From JAGQPD01 sp020426865 (GTDB lineage Bacteria > Planctomycetota > Planctomycetia > Pirellulales > Pirellulaceae), in NCBI GenBank assembly GCA_041399065.1, contig JAWKTN010000012.1, forward strand, positions 62,001-126,000: a stretch of DNA of 64,000 bases, written 5' to 3'. The notes below the pieces were generated by a model. That model ran no database searches. It was not told the DNA's origin and saw nothing but the letters and a program-made list of their open reading frames with translations. The translations under genes were made by a program, and so were the position numbers. This document shows, one piece after another, positions 15,698 to 23,620 of this stretch (the stretch's first letter is position 1; the number at the start of each line of letters is the position of its first letter).

Positions 15698-16345
15698 CTA
15701 TTCGTCCTTCGACTTGGCGCCCAAGCTGTATGCCGTCGAGATGCCCAAGAAGGCAAAAATCAGGTCGATGGGGCCGATCGTCTGTTTGACACATTCGACA
15801 ATTCCCATTGGAGATTGAATCAATTGCTGCAGGTCTTTCGCTTCGTCGCTCTCCGCCCATTGCTCGTAGCTGGGGTTTTCTCGGCTAAACTGTTCAAGTT
15901 GCGGTACGTTTACGTCGCGGAAAACCGCCAACTCGTCGGCGGTTACTTGAGAAGCGTCTGCGGCATCGGTAAAGGCGTGCTCGATCATAAACGACTTTAC
16001 CACGTTGTCGTTGTTTTTAGCTACTTCTGCAAAACCTTCGGCGTCGACCTTGCGTTCCTCATACACTTCCGTTAGCAGGTCCGTTTCGTTCATTACCTTG
16101 TCGATTTCCCAACGTACCGCCAGCGCCTTGCCTCCCAACATGGAAAGCAACGCAATCGTTGCACAGGCGATGCCCATGCCTTGTCCCTGAGCACCCAACG
16201 CATGTGCCGAGACACCAACCACCAGGCCAATACCCCAAGCAACGTAGCCGACTTCGAGATTGGCATAGTAAGATATCGCGGCCCAGACGAAAGCGCCGAA
16301 AAGTCCAGCGACAATGGCTCCAACAATCGCTAATAGGTTCTTCAT
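15698..16345 (-). CDS. Membrane protein of unknown function
   Basis: 215 residues. The N-terminus carries two or three hydrophobic helices (LLAIVGAIVAGLFGAFVWAA, GYVAWGIGLVVGVSAHAL, GIACATIALLSMLGGKALAV). An acidic, mainly helical soluble part of about 90 residues follows, and a final hydrophobic segment (IGPIDLIFAFLGISTAYSLG). The topology fits an inner-membrane protein with a soluble middle domain. The glycine-rich second and third helices resemble small planctomycete membrane proteins of unknown role. No enzymatic motif is visible. It is flanked by non-coding DNA and seems to be a single-gene unit. Confidence 0.75.
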   Translation of the reverse strand: MKNLLAIVGAIVAGLFGAFVWAAISYYANLEVGYVAWGIGLVVGVSAHALGAQGQGMGIACATIALLSMLGGKALAVRWEIDKVMNETDLLTEVYEERKVDAEGFAEVAKNNDNVVKSFMIEHAFTDAADASQVTADELAVFRDVNVPQLEQFSRENPSYEQWAESDEAKDLQQLIQSPMGIVECVKQTIGPIDLIFAFLGISTAYSLGAKSKDE

Positions 16346-16902
16346 TATTGGCTGCTGCTTTCAAAAAAGGCGTATGTACTCGACACGAACACGGCAGAGG
16401 TTGGGGAGGCGCGGCAACCCCTCAGCAACGTACCATATGTCTGTCGGAATGGAAAGCAATTGGCCAATAGAATTGGCGCTCGACGGACTCCGGGTGATTC
16501 AGCGGCGTTGAATTCGTTAGAACCGCTATTTCCTAATCTTCCCGGGAACCGCCAACTGCGATGCGAGCATCATAGGGCGCATACGACTTCGTGCGACTCC
16601 TCGTACCACGATGCTGAGCGTACGGGCCCGGCACCACCAAAACGTTCACGTAACTGGCCGCAGGCCGCCGTAGAAGTGTTCCGAAACCATTCCCGTTTTC
16701 GACTGCTTGAAACGCGGGCGGATTGCGCCGACAATTTTGCTTGTGGATCAAAAATACGTAATACCTTGAACCACATAGTATTGACGTGTCCAAGATCGAT
16801 ATGGGAACTCTGCGATGGATTACTCCGTAACGTCCAGCATTCCGGTGCATTACAATTTGCTGAATGTGGCGCACGTCGCCAAATCGATGTGTACCGTCCT
16901 GC
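16346..16902. other. Intergenic region with one 21-bp motif copy
   Basis: No convincing gene. A copy of the dispersed 21-bp motif lies at 16761-16781. The region ends where the 978-bp direct repeat begins. Confidence 0.5.
16761..16781 (+). repeat. Dispersed 21-bp motif
   Basis: ATACCTTGAACC followed by ACATAGTAT; it differs from the 15611 copy at two positions. Confidence 0.65.
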
Positions 16903-17880
16903 ATTATATATATTACAGCGGCTGACGATCACACATCGCAGTGGCAATCGGCTGGGCGGATTGCTGCTCGCACTGACGAAAGGAGGCTGTCATGGCTGCT
17001 GCACCTCGTAGCGAGACCGTCAATCCGTTGGAGCAAGGGGTCTATCATCTCTATGCCCGTTGCGTCCGCCGTGCCATGTTGTGCGGCGTTGATCCAGTTA
17101 CCAAGAAAGACTACAGCTACCGACGCAAGTGGATCATTGATTTCATGAAGGTGCTCGCACAGCTGTTCGCGATCGACATCGCCTTTCACGCAGAGCTTGC
17201 CAACCACCTCCATAATGTCGTGCGAAATCGACCGGACATTGATGCAGCAATCATGGTATGTGGTGTATATGTGGACCTCAATCAGATCCGAGCTGGTGAG
17301 GCCCAGACACCGGAGACATCGGAATACACGTCGGCCCACGATCGCATCGAGGCGATGGAAGCTCGAAAGGAACTCGGGGTCGCCATGGACGATCACTCGG
17401 TCGATGCCAAGATGCCGGACAACTGGTTGTGTCCGTTTACACTGGTCGAGGGACTCGATGCCAGCGTGGCAGACAGCCGATCGTCGGAGACGAACACTCG
17501 TGTATCAGACAAAGGTGTCCTGCCGATCGAATTCACGAAGTATCTGGAGCTGCTGGACGCGTCGGGCCGCATTGTACACGACGGCAAAGGCTCGATCCCG
17601 GACCATCTCGCACCGATCTTGGAACGCTTGGGCATTCGTACCGAAATGTGGACGGAGGTGATCCAGCATTTCGACACGATGTTCGGCCGTATCGTCGGTG
17701 CCTCGCAACGGGTGGCCAAACACCTCCAAGCATCCGGCCGCCGCTGGATCCACGGCCAAACAAAATGCCGCCAGGCGTTCGGCTAACAACGCCCCGGTCA
17801 GCTCGCCGTACGCACCACCACTTGCATCATCCATCCGCAAATCGTGTGGTCGATCGAGCCACCGCTAACTTTGCGCTCGT
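16903..17880 (+). repeat. 978-bp direct repeat, copy 1
   Basis: This segment recurs at 22479-23456 at a constant offset of 5576 bases. Identity is near-complete through the transposase gene and weaker over the last 45 bases. Both copies begin at an AT-rich run (ATTATATATATTACAG). The pair flanks a 4.6-kb stretch with toxin-antitoxin genes. Confidence 0.9.
16992..17786 (+). CDS. Y1 (IS200-like/REP-associated) transposase, internally deleted
   Basis: 264 residues. The opening (SETVNPLEQGVYHLYARCVR then RAMLCG and YRRKWI) and AIDIAFHAELANHLHNVVRN match large planctomycete Y1 transposases, where NHLH/NHVH is the HUH metal-binding motif. The later VYVDLNQIRAGEAQTPE-SEYTS part is also conserved. 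In intact relatives about 90 residues separate these blocks and hold the catalytic Tyr region; here they are joined directly. The enzyme should therefore be inactive on its own. An almost identical copy with the same deletion lies at 22568, so the deleted form itself was duplicated. A GAAAGGAGG ribosome-binding site precedes the start. Confidence 0.75.
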   Translation: MAAAPRSETVNPLEQGVYHLYARCVRRAMLCGVDPVTKKDYSYRRKWIIDFMKVLAQLFAIDIAFHAELANHLHNVVRNRPDIDAAIMVCGVYVDLNQIRAGEAQTPETSEYTSAHDRIEAMEARKELGVAMDDHSVDAKMPDNWLCPFTLVEGLDASVADSRSSETNTRVSDKGVLPIEFTKYLELLDASGRIVHDGKGSIPDHLAPILERLGIRTEMWTEVIQHFDTMFGRIVGASQRVAKHLQASGRRWIHGQTKCRQAFG

Positions 17881-18255
17881 TTGGCCAGCCGCTGCCTGCA
17901 ACTCTTGTCTGAACCGATCAACGCCGCTACCGTTGGCACCGACATCGGCGGTATCGAACCTTCTTCCGGCACCACGATGATCGAATGAGCCTAGGTTCTC
18001 TCTTGTTCGGTAGTCGATAACTGGCACTGAGTCGAAAGGCTCCGCCGATGCAACGGTGGAACCTCACCGTTAAGCCCCCAGGTCTAGCCAGTTTGCCCAG
18101 TTGAGTAGCGCGTCTGGTCCCCCTGTGGCGCGTCTGGTCCCCCTGGCGCGTCTGGTCCCCCTGTGGAGGGAGTACCGCGCCGATTCAATGCGGGTTATTC
18201 TTGCATTCTGCGTGGTTCGCGGGCGCGTTCACCAAGAATAAGGCGATTTGACGGC
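17881..18255. other. Intergenic region with a short repeat array
   Basis: No ORF with coding character. The only recognisable structure is the three-unit GCGCGTCTGG array at 18108-18163. Confidence 0.5.
18108..18163. repeat. Array of three GCGCGTCTGG-type 18-mers
   Basis: GCGCGTCTGGTCCCCCTG occurs three times almost head to tail (18108, 18128, 18146). A similar three-unit array lies at 26286-26352. The spacers are 0-2 bases, so it is not a CRISPR. Confidence 0.85.
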
Positions 18256-18271
18256 ATCACAATATTGTGAT
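18256..18271. promoter_or_regulatory. Palindromic operator of toxin-antitoxin module 1
   Basis: A perfect 16-bp palindrome (ATCACAATATTGTGAT) directly precedes a TATAAT-like -10 box at 18274 and the toxin start at 18293. It is a plausible autorepression site for the downstream Xre-type antitoxin. Confidence 0.65.
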
Positions 18272-18292
18272 ACTATAATGAGGAAGGAACGG

Positions 18293-18682
18293 ATGCCGGA
18301 GACTGAACTTATCTTCTTCCAGGCCGATGATGGATCGGTACCGGTGCGTGACTGGCTGGCGAAACTACAGCAAAAGGACCGACGAGCATTCGCCAAGTGA
18401 GTTGATAAGATTGCCCTGCTCGGCGAACAGGGGCATGAACTGCGGCGACCGCACGCCGATATGCTCCGTGACGGCATTTATGAGTTAAGGGCGCGTAGTG
18501 GGAACGTGAACTACCGGATTCTGTACTTTTTTCACGGTCAAAATGTGGCGGTCTTAGCTCACTCGCTGACGAAAGAAGCGAAGGTACCCAAAAAGGACAT
18601 CGAGCGGGCGATAGAACGAAAAGAAGCGTTCGGACAGGATCCTGAAGCGCATACTTATCGAGAGGAAGAGAACGATGGCTAA
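18293..18682 (+). pseudogene. HigB-like (DUF891) toxin with in-frame TGA at codon 36
   Basis: The gene has a good ribosome-binding site (GAGGAAGG) and reads PETELIFFQADDGSVPVRDW, then a TGA at 18398-18400, then VDKIALLGEQGHELRRPHAD and on to its natural end. Apart from the TGA the frame is intact. The protein belongs to the phage-derived Gp49-like/HigB toxins, RelE-fold mRNA interferases, and is closely related to the toxin at 19632-20000. In that paralogue the TGA position is a Cys (AKC followed by QVKLERL). Either this is a dead toxin with a recent nonsense mutation or the UGA is decoded. It overlaps the antitoxin start by eight bases, the usual coupling. NYRILYFFHG is the conserved core strand. 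Confidence 0.7.
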
Positions 18683-18989
18683 AACACGCGATGCCACGAA
18701 AATCATCGACAAGATGATCGGTGATGACGGCGAGCTCCGACAGTTTATTGCGGATGCCCGGACAGGTTCAGAAATCGCCCAGATGGTCTACAACGCCCGA
18801 ACCGCCGCCGGTCTCACACAGGCGGAGTTGGCCGACCTCGTTGGCACGGGACAATCTGCAATTGCTCGATTGGAGGATGCCGACTACGAAGGGCATTCAC
18901 TGACCATGTTGCAGCGAATAGCGGAAGCATTGAATTGTCACATCGAACTGAGCATGGTTCCAAACGACGGCGAGTCACAAATTGCGTGA
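18675..18989 (+). CDS. HigA-like antitoxin (Xre family)
   Basis: 104 residues. An N-terminal linker is followed by a helix-turn-helix of the Xre/HTH_3 type: ARTAAGLTQAELADLVGTGQ, then SAIARLEDADYEGHSLTMLQ. The distinctive LEDADYEGHSL phrase also occurs in the module 2 antitoxin. It should bind the palindrome at 18256 and neutralise the toxin encoded just upstream. The gene remains intact although its toxin has a premature TGA, as expected if antitoxin loss is more costly or if the TGA is not lethal to toxin synthesis. The 3' end abuts an integrase fragment. Confidence 0.85.
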   Translation: MAKTRDATKIIDKMIGDDGELRQFIADARTGSEIAQMVYNARTAAGLTQAELADLVGTGQSAIARLEDADYEGHSLTMLQRIAEALNCHIELSMVPNDGESQIA

Positions 18990-18993
18990 CGGG

Positions 18994-19150
18994 AATGGCG
19001 TCAGCGACCGACTTTCTCGATCGAGGCATTCCGCCGGTCGATGTCCAGTATTTGCTCAGCCACGCCGGTCCTCGGACAACGCGCTTGTACGACCGGCGGC
19101 AGAGACAAGTGACGCGGAATATCGTCGAGCGGATCTGTTTGGGCACGTAG
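18994..19150 (+). pseudogene. Tyrosine recombinase 3' fragment
   Basis: The reading ATDFLDRGIPPVDVQYLLSH, AGPRTTRLYDRRQRQVTRNI then VERI is the C-terminal end of a phage/XerD-type integrase. It has the catalytic His (LSHA) and the nucleophile Tyr (LYDRR), but the Arg-containing catalytic core is absent. It begins right after the antitoxin stop. A second, diverged copy with the same limits lies at 20221-20382. Confidence 0.7.
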
Positions 19151-19200
19151 GGAATTTGCATCCATTCATACGCCGCCGACTTAAAGTGCAATGGCCGATG

Positions 19201-19632
19201 TTACGTGGTCGCTTTCTTGCGGGCGGAGACGAATCGAATCTCAATCCGTTTGTCGAGTGCCGCGGCAATGCGGCGAAGCATAGGCAGAGAGTGCCCTTCG
19301 TAGTCCGCATCCTCTAAGCGACAAATTACCGAGGCAGTTGTGCCAACCCTTTTCGCCAGTTGCCGCTGGGAGAGATTTGCCTTGGTGCGAAGTGCGTATA
19401 TCTTTCGTCCGACGTCATCATCGGCCCGGGCTTGTTCAAGTAGTGTGCTCCATTCGGGATTGTCGGCACTAAACCGCCGGTCGATGATTTCCAAGGCGTC
19501 GGTGGTAGACCGTTTGCGAGTCCGTTTGGTACCCGCGGTGGTAGTCCGCCTCTTGACCGGTTTTTTGGCCGAGGCCCGTGCGGCGGGCTTCCTCTTGACC
19601 TGAGCCTTTTTCTTGGCAGTTTTCTTAGCCAT
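19201..19632 (-). CDS. HigA-like antitoxin with basic N-terminal tail
   Basis: 143 residues. The first 50 are Lys/Arg/Ala-rich (KKTAKKKAQVKRKPAARASA), and the rest forms an Xre-type HTH: LRTKANLSQRQLAKRVGTTA, then SVICRLEDADYEGHSLPMLR. It pairs with the toxin gene immediately upstream; the toxin stop and antitoxin start lie at the same position. The basic tail is longer than in module 1 and could add nonspecific DNA affinity. The HTH shares LEDADYEGHSL with the module 1 antitoxin, so the modules are paralogous even though they lie on opposite strands. Confidence 0.85.
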   Translation of the reverse strand: MAKKTAKKKAQVKRKPAARASAKKPVKRRTTTAGTKRTRKRSTTDALEIIDRRFSADNPEWSTLLEQARADDDVGRKIYALRTKANLSQRQLAKRVGTTASVICRLEDADYEGHSLPMLRRIAAALDKRIEIRFVSARKKATT

Positions 19633-20000
19633 CAGTCTTCTGTGTACGTGTGTTTCTCAGGGTTTTTCGTGTAGACTTTCATTCGCTCCACGGCGTAGTC
19701 TATTTCTTTTGCCGGGACCTTCTTTCGTTTCGTAAGCCCATGAGAGAGCACAACGGCTTCATTCCCATGAAAAAAGTAAAGCATCCGGTAGTTAACGTGG
19801 TTTAGTCCCACGCGAAGTTCGTAGATTCCATCCCGGAGAACATCTGCCTCGGGCCGGCGAAGCTCATGGCCTAACTCTGCCAAGCGTTCCAACTTGACCT
19901 GACACTTAGCCCGAGCTTTCGGAGTCAGGCTGTCGAGCCACTCCAACAGTGGCACGCTTTGGTCCTCCTCCTGAAAGAGTCGCAATTCCGTACGGGGCAC
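19632..20000 (-). CDS. HigB-like (DUF891) toxin
   Basis: 122 residues starting at GTG 20000 behind GGAGG. The Gp49-like/RelE-fold toxin pattern is complete: ELRLFQEEDQSVPLLEWLDS, then KCQVKLERLAELGHELRRPE, DGIYELRVGLNHVNYRMLYF, and LSHGLTKRKKVP. It is predicted to cleave mRNA or act on the ribosome like HigB, and to be held by the antitoxin at 19201. A perfect palindromic operator (20020-20037) sits just upstream. The conserved Cys in AKCQVK is the residue replaced by TGA in the module 1 paralogue. Confidence 0.87.
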   Translation of the reverse strand: MPRTELRLFQEEDQSVPLLEWLDSLTPKARAKCQVKLERLAELGHELRRPEADVLRDGIYELRVGLNHVNYRMLYFFHGNEAVVLSHGLTKRKKVPAKEIDYAVERMKVYTKNPEKHTYTED

Positions 20001-20019
20001 TCCCTGCCTCCTTCATAAT

Positions 20020-20037
20020 GTTCGCATATATGCGAAC
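20020..20037. promoter_or_regulatory. Palindromic operator of toxin-antitoxin module 2
   Basis: A perfect 18-bp palindrome (GTTCGCATATATGCGAAC) lies 20 bases upstream of the minus-strand toxin start. Its position and symmetry fit autoregulation by the Xre-type antitoxin. Confidence 0.65.
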
Positions 20038-20220
20038 ACGAGTCAAGTCAGGTTTAGTCCCTTGGAGAGTAGCCGGAAATGGCAGGCGGTACAATCGCGA
20101 CAGACGGGCATATTGAGAGGCAAGGTCGTCGACTAGCAGCGTTTCTTGGGAGGGAACACAGAATCTGGTCGGTGCTCCAAAGCTGGTCCGCAAGGCATGA
20201 TGCGACGCAATGAGCGTTTG

Positions 20221-20382
20221 GCGAACATGGCGCCAGCGACCAACTTGCTCGACCTAGGCATTCCGCCGGTCGATGTCCAGTACGAGCTCAGCCACGCTGA
20301 TCCTCGGACAACGCGGCTGTACAACCGACGACAAAAACAAGTAACAGGAAATATCGTCGAACGGATCCGTTTGGGCACGTAG
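20221..20382 (+). pseudogene. Tyrosine recombinase 3' fragment, second copy
   Basis: PATNLLDLGIPPVDVQYELS, HADPRTTRLYNRRQKQVTGN and IVERIRLGT followed by TAG parallel the fragment at 18994 residue for residue over its length. The catalytic His and Tyr are kept and the remainder of the enzyme is missing. The similarity continues a few bases past the stop. Confidence 0.7.
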
Positions 20383-20667
20383 GAAATCATGTTCACGCGC
20401 TGCGGACTTACTACCGACATCAGTGCAACGGTCGATGTCCCACCGTCGCTCGGCCGCGGACTAGAGCAACACGAGTATACGATGGACCTCAACGACAAGG
20501 GGAACACTGCATCTCAGAGGGATTCCCGGCACGGAGCCAGCAGCGAAACCATCTGACGGAAGAAACGTTGACTTTTGGGCCAATTGGACCGATACTTATT
20601 GTTGGAGGTTCGGCCTAGTGGCGGCTCTCGGGCGGCTGCGAAGGCATTACCTCCTTTTTTTATGCGC
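20383..20667. other. Intergenic region, nothing recognised
   Basis: No gene or site was recognised between the integrase fragment and the DUF3800 gene stop. Confidence 0.4.
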
Positions 20668-21546
20668 TTATCGTGGAGTGTAAGGGTCGGGAACGTAGAC
20701 GATCCCGAAACTCGGATAAGTGAACCCATCTTTGTAAGCGTCGCCGCGAAACTGCATCTGTCCGAGCCAGGGGCCGAAGTCATTGGAAATCTCTTCTCGC
20801 ATCGCGGCGTTCATGCCAACGCTCGGAACTCGAAAACCCCAATTCACGCAGTAAATGCAAAGGTCTGCGGCCTGAATTGGGTAGGCCATGTCCGAGGAGA
20901 CAAAGAACGGGGAGGGCACGATCCATCGGGTGCGATATCGCCCTGTTTGTGTCTTTGTGAAATAGGCTTCAAGGCGACGAACGAATCGCCGGTCTTCAGT
21001 CTTGTCGGCCTCATCCATGACCAACATTCCATGGTCCTTCTTGGTTTCTAGCAGATAGAAAAATCGTTCGAAAAGAAAGACATGGTCTTTCCGAAGATAC
21101 TCCTCCGCCTGCTCGTTGTTGGGCTTGACAACATCTTTGGGAATGGCGGCTGCAATGACAACCGCATTGTGGTCTCGTAGAGATTGGAATATTCCCGAGG
21201 CCATGCGTAGGCAGGCTTGGCCATACGCTGTGAATTCGTCACGCGATGGCGAGGCCTTTTCCAAGCCACGCTGAAGAAACGCTCGACAATGCTTGCGTCT
21301 CGCTTCATCCGGCATTTCGGGGCCTTGGGAGGCGAAACGGTAGCGTTTTCGGTCGAGGAGACTACTGCCTTTGAGTTCCTTCTTGTAGAGCGACAGTCTT
21401 GTCCCAAAAGCGTCGAGCTCAAGGCGTTGGACAGACTGGACGAATGACCAAAGACTACCTGCATGTATCGCTACACCGCCGCGCACTTCGTACGGCAAAT
21501 TGCGATGGTCGTGTCCGCTTTCGTCAAGGAAGAAAAGCCAGCTCAT
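20668..21546 (-). CDS. DUF3800 protein
   Basis: 292 residues. The N-terminal SWLFFLDESGHDHRNLPYEV carries the FLDESG motif that defines DUF3800, and VMDEADKTEDRRFV plus AYPIQAADLCIYCVNW supply the later conserved acidic and Asp/Leu blocks. The family has an RNase H-like core with conserved acidic residues, consistent with nuclease activity, although the biochemical role is not established. Length is normal and no break is seen. It stands alone on the minus strand inside a toxin-antitoxin-rich island between two long direct repeats. A defence or mobile-element role is plausible by context only. Confidence 0.85.
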   Translation of the reverse strand: MSWLFFLDESGHDHRNLPYEVRGGVAIHAGSLWSFVQSVQRLELDAFGTRLSLYKKELKGSSLLDRKRYRFASQGPEMPDEARRKHCRAFLQRGLEKASPSRDEFTAYGQACLRMASGIFQSLRDHNAVVIAAAIPKDVVKPNNEQAEEYLRKDHVFLFERFFYLLETKKDHGMLVMDEADKTEDRRFVRRLEAYFTKTQTGRYRTRWIVPSPFFVSSDMAYPIQAADLCIYCVNWGFRVPSVGMNAAMREEISNDFGPWLGQMQFRGDAYKDGFTYPSFGIVYVPDPYTPR

Positions 21547-21559
21547 ATTGAAGATTTAC

Positions 21560-22478
21560 CATGTCTGTACCTGCTGTACAATCGAGGGCATTGCTCCCTT
21601 CACTGGCGATCTTGCGCTGTCTATTTCTTTGTCTTTTACTCAAGAGTGTGTTAGATCCACCGGACAGCTCCTTCCCTCGCTGTTCTGAGGAGACGTAGCT
21701 GCCGTGATTTTCTGCTGACGCCAACTGCGTGGGCAGAAAACCGGTGGCGTGCATCGGTTTTTGTTTTGGAACGGTTCCTCTCGTTCCACCTGGACAGCTG
21801 AGCTATTCCGCTCGGCGGCTTCTCTCATTGTGCCACGGCGGTCAAGGTCCGCGACCGCCGACGGCGAAGGCCAGACGCGCCGGCGAAGGCCAGACGCGCT
21901 ACTCGACTTGGTAGGCGAGGCAGACTCGGCAATGTTGTCGAGGCACGTCTTGGGAACTTAGCAGGTCCGGCGAAGGCCAGACGCGCTACTCGACTTGGTA
22001 GGCGAGGCAGACTCGGCAATGCTGTCGAGGCGGCCGAAGGCCAGACGCGCTACTCGACTTGGTAGGCGAGGCAGACTCGGCAATGTTGTCGAGGCACGTC
22101 TTGGGAACTTAGCAGGTCGACGCGATCCAGCGAAATTGCCCGTGCTAGCAGCGTCTTGCTCGACTGGGGGCAACTGGGCGCGACCTCCCCAGCGCGCGCC
22201 GTTTGGTTCTCACGTTTCGAAGGGCGAGGACGGAGGAGGCGAATTGGTGGGCGTGCGAAGACTCGCCCAGACGCGACTGCGACGGGATCGGCAGGAACTG
22301 TTTGGATACGCCGCGACGACCGCAAGGGATGCCGGCAAATACTTTCCAACCGACAACGATACTTCATGGTTTGAGGTATCAAGCGGGTTCTGCTATCGGT
22401 TACGCACAATGTGCCAGCAGCATGGCCCACAAAAAAGTTTTTGATTTTTGAGTAATGTACGCTAGTCTTCTGTTCAAT
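21560..22478. other. Non-coding stretch with tandem repeats
   Basis: The only strong structure is the repeat block at 21863-22120. ORFs here are built from translated repeat and have no domain pattern. A weak copy of the 21-bp motif lies at 22359-22379 on the minus strand. Confidence 0.5.
21863..22120. repeat. Tandem repeat block with GGCGAAGGCCAGACGCGC units
   Basis: Three long units start with CGAAGGCCAGACGCGCTACT near 21883, 21971 and 22035, each continuing through a GGTAGGCGAGGCAGACTC part; the first and third also share a tail ending AGCAGGTC. A short extra GGCGAAGGCCAGACGCGC precedes the first. CCAGACGCGCTACTC is the reverse complement of the core in the arrays at 18108 and 26286. Confidence 0.85.
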
Positions 22479-23456
22479 ATTATATATATTACAGCGGCTG
22501 ACGATCACACATCGCAGTGGCAATCGGCTGGGTGGATTGCTGCTACTACTGACGAAAAGAGGCTGTCATGGCTGCTGCTCCTCGTAGCGAGACCGTCAAT
22601 CCGTTGGAGCAAGGTGTCGATCATCTCTATGCCCGTTGCGTCCGCCGTGCCATGTTGTGCGGCGTTGATCCAGTTACCAAGAAAGACTACAGCTACCGAC
22701 GCAAGTGGATCATTGATTTCATGAAGGTGCTCGCACAGCTGTTCGCGATCGACATCGCCTTTCACGCAGAGCTTGCCAACCACCTCCATAATGTCGTGCG
22801 AAATCGACCGGACATTGATGCAGCAATCATGGTATGTGGTGTATATGTGGACCTCAATCAGATCCGAGCTGGTGAGGCCCAGACACCGGAGACATCGGAA
22901 TACACGTCGGCCCACGATCGCATCGAGGCGATGGAAGCTCGAAAGGAACTCGGGGTCGCCATGGACGATCACTCGGTCGATGCCAAGATGCCGGACAACT
23001 GGTTGTGTCCGTTTACACTGGTCGAGGGACTCGATGCCAGCGTGGCAGACAGCCGATCGTCGGAGACGAACACTCGTGTATCAGACAAAGGTGTCCTGCC
23101 GATCGAATTCACGAAGTATCTGGAGCTGCTGGACGCGTCGGGCCGCATTGTACACGACGGCAAAGGCTCGATCCCGGACCATCTCGCACCGATCTTGGAA
23201 CGCTTGGGCATTCGTACCGAAATGTGGACGGAGGTGATCCAGCATTTCGACACGATGTTCGGCCGTATCGTCGGTGCCTCGCAACGGGTGGCCAAACACC
23301 TCCAAGCATCCGGCCGCCGCTGGATCCACGGCCAAACAAAATGCCGCCAGGCGTTCGGCTAACAACGCCCCGGTCAGCTCGCCGTACGCACCACCACTTG
23401 CATCATCCATCCACATCTCTTGCGGTTGATCGAGCCACCGCAAACTTTGCGCTCGT
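22479..23456 (+). repeat. 978-bp direct repeat, copy 2
   Basis: Copy of 16903-17880, same orientation. It begins at the same AT-rich run and carries the same internally deleted transposase gene. Outside these limits the flanks are unrelated. Confidence 0.9.
22568..23362 (+). CDS. Y1 (IS200-like) transposase, internally deleted, copy 2
   Basis: 264 residues, nearly identical to the protein at 16992 (GVDHLY instead of GVYHLY near residue 17). It carries the same fusion of the HUH-containing N-terminal block to the VYVDLNQIRAGE block without the intervening catalytic Tyr region. The shared deletion shows that one copy derives from the other after the deletion occurred. Mobilisation in trans by a complete relative elsewhere in the genome, or segmental duplication, could explain it. 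It is expected to be inactive as a transposase. Confidence 0.75.
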   Translation: MAAAPRSETVNPLEQGVDHLYARCVRRAMLCGVDPVTKKDYSYRRKWIIDFMKVLAQLFAIDIAFHAELANHLHNVVRNRPDIDAAIMVCGVYVDLNQIRAGEAQTPETSEYTSAHDRIEAMEARKELGVAMDDHSVDAKMPDNWLCPFTLVEGLDASVADSRSSETNTRVSDKGVLPIEFTKYLELLDASGRIVHDGKGSIPDHLAPILERLGIRTEMWTEVIQHFDTMFGRIVGASQRVAKHLQASGRRWIHGQTKCRQAFG

Positions 23457-23530
23457 GTACTGCCCCAGGGCCGAGTTGGTGACTCTTCTGACTCTAACCC
23501 CATTTACAGCAAGGGGTTACGTTGCGGCAG

Positions 23531-23577
23531 TTCGCGTAATACGAACAATTGCCCTTGAAAGTTCGTGTTTTACGAAC
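23531..23577. promoter_or_regulatory. Operator region of the higBA module
   Basis: Two related inverted repeats, TTCG-7 nt-CGAA at 23531-23545 and GTTCGT-5 nt-ACGAAC at 23561-23577, precede the toxin gene. They probably bind the HigA-type repressor encoded downstream. Confidence 0.6.
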
Positions 23578-23620
23578 TATCATTCGTTTGGATGCCGATA
23601 CAAGGAAAGGAGTCAGCCGG

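Noticed and set aside
16903..17880. Composite transposon formed by the two 978-bp repeats
   Set aside because: The encoded transposase lacks its catalytic Tyr region and Y1-type enzymes do not form classical composite transposons, so only repeat-mediated recombination is suggested.
18108..18163. Possible CRISPR array
   Set aside because: The units are nearly adjacent with 0-2 base gaps, there are no unique spacers of 25-45 bases and no cas genes in the window. The same holds for 26286-26352.
21863..22170. Arg/Leu-rich ORFs in the repeat block
   Set aside because: Their sequence is just translated repeat (LPRLPSRVARLAF units) and they have no start signals.
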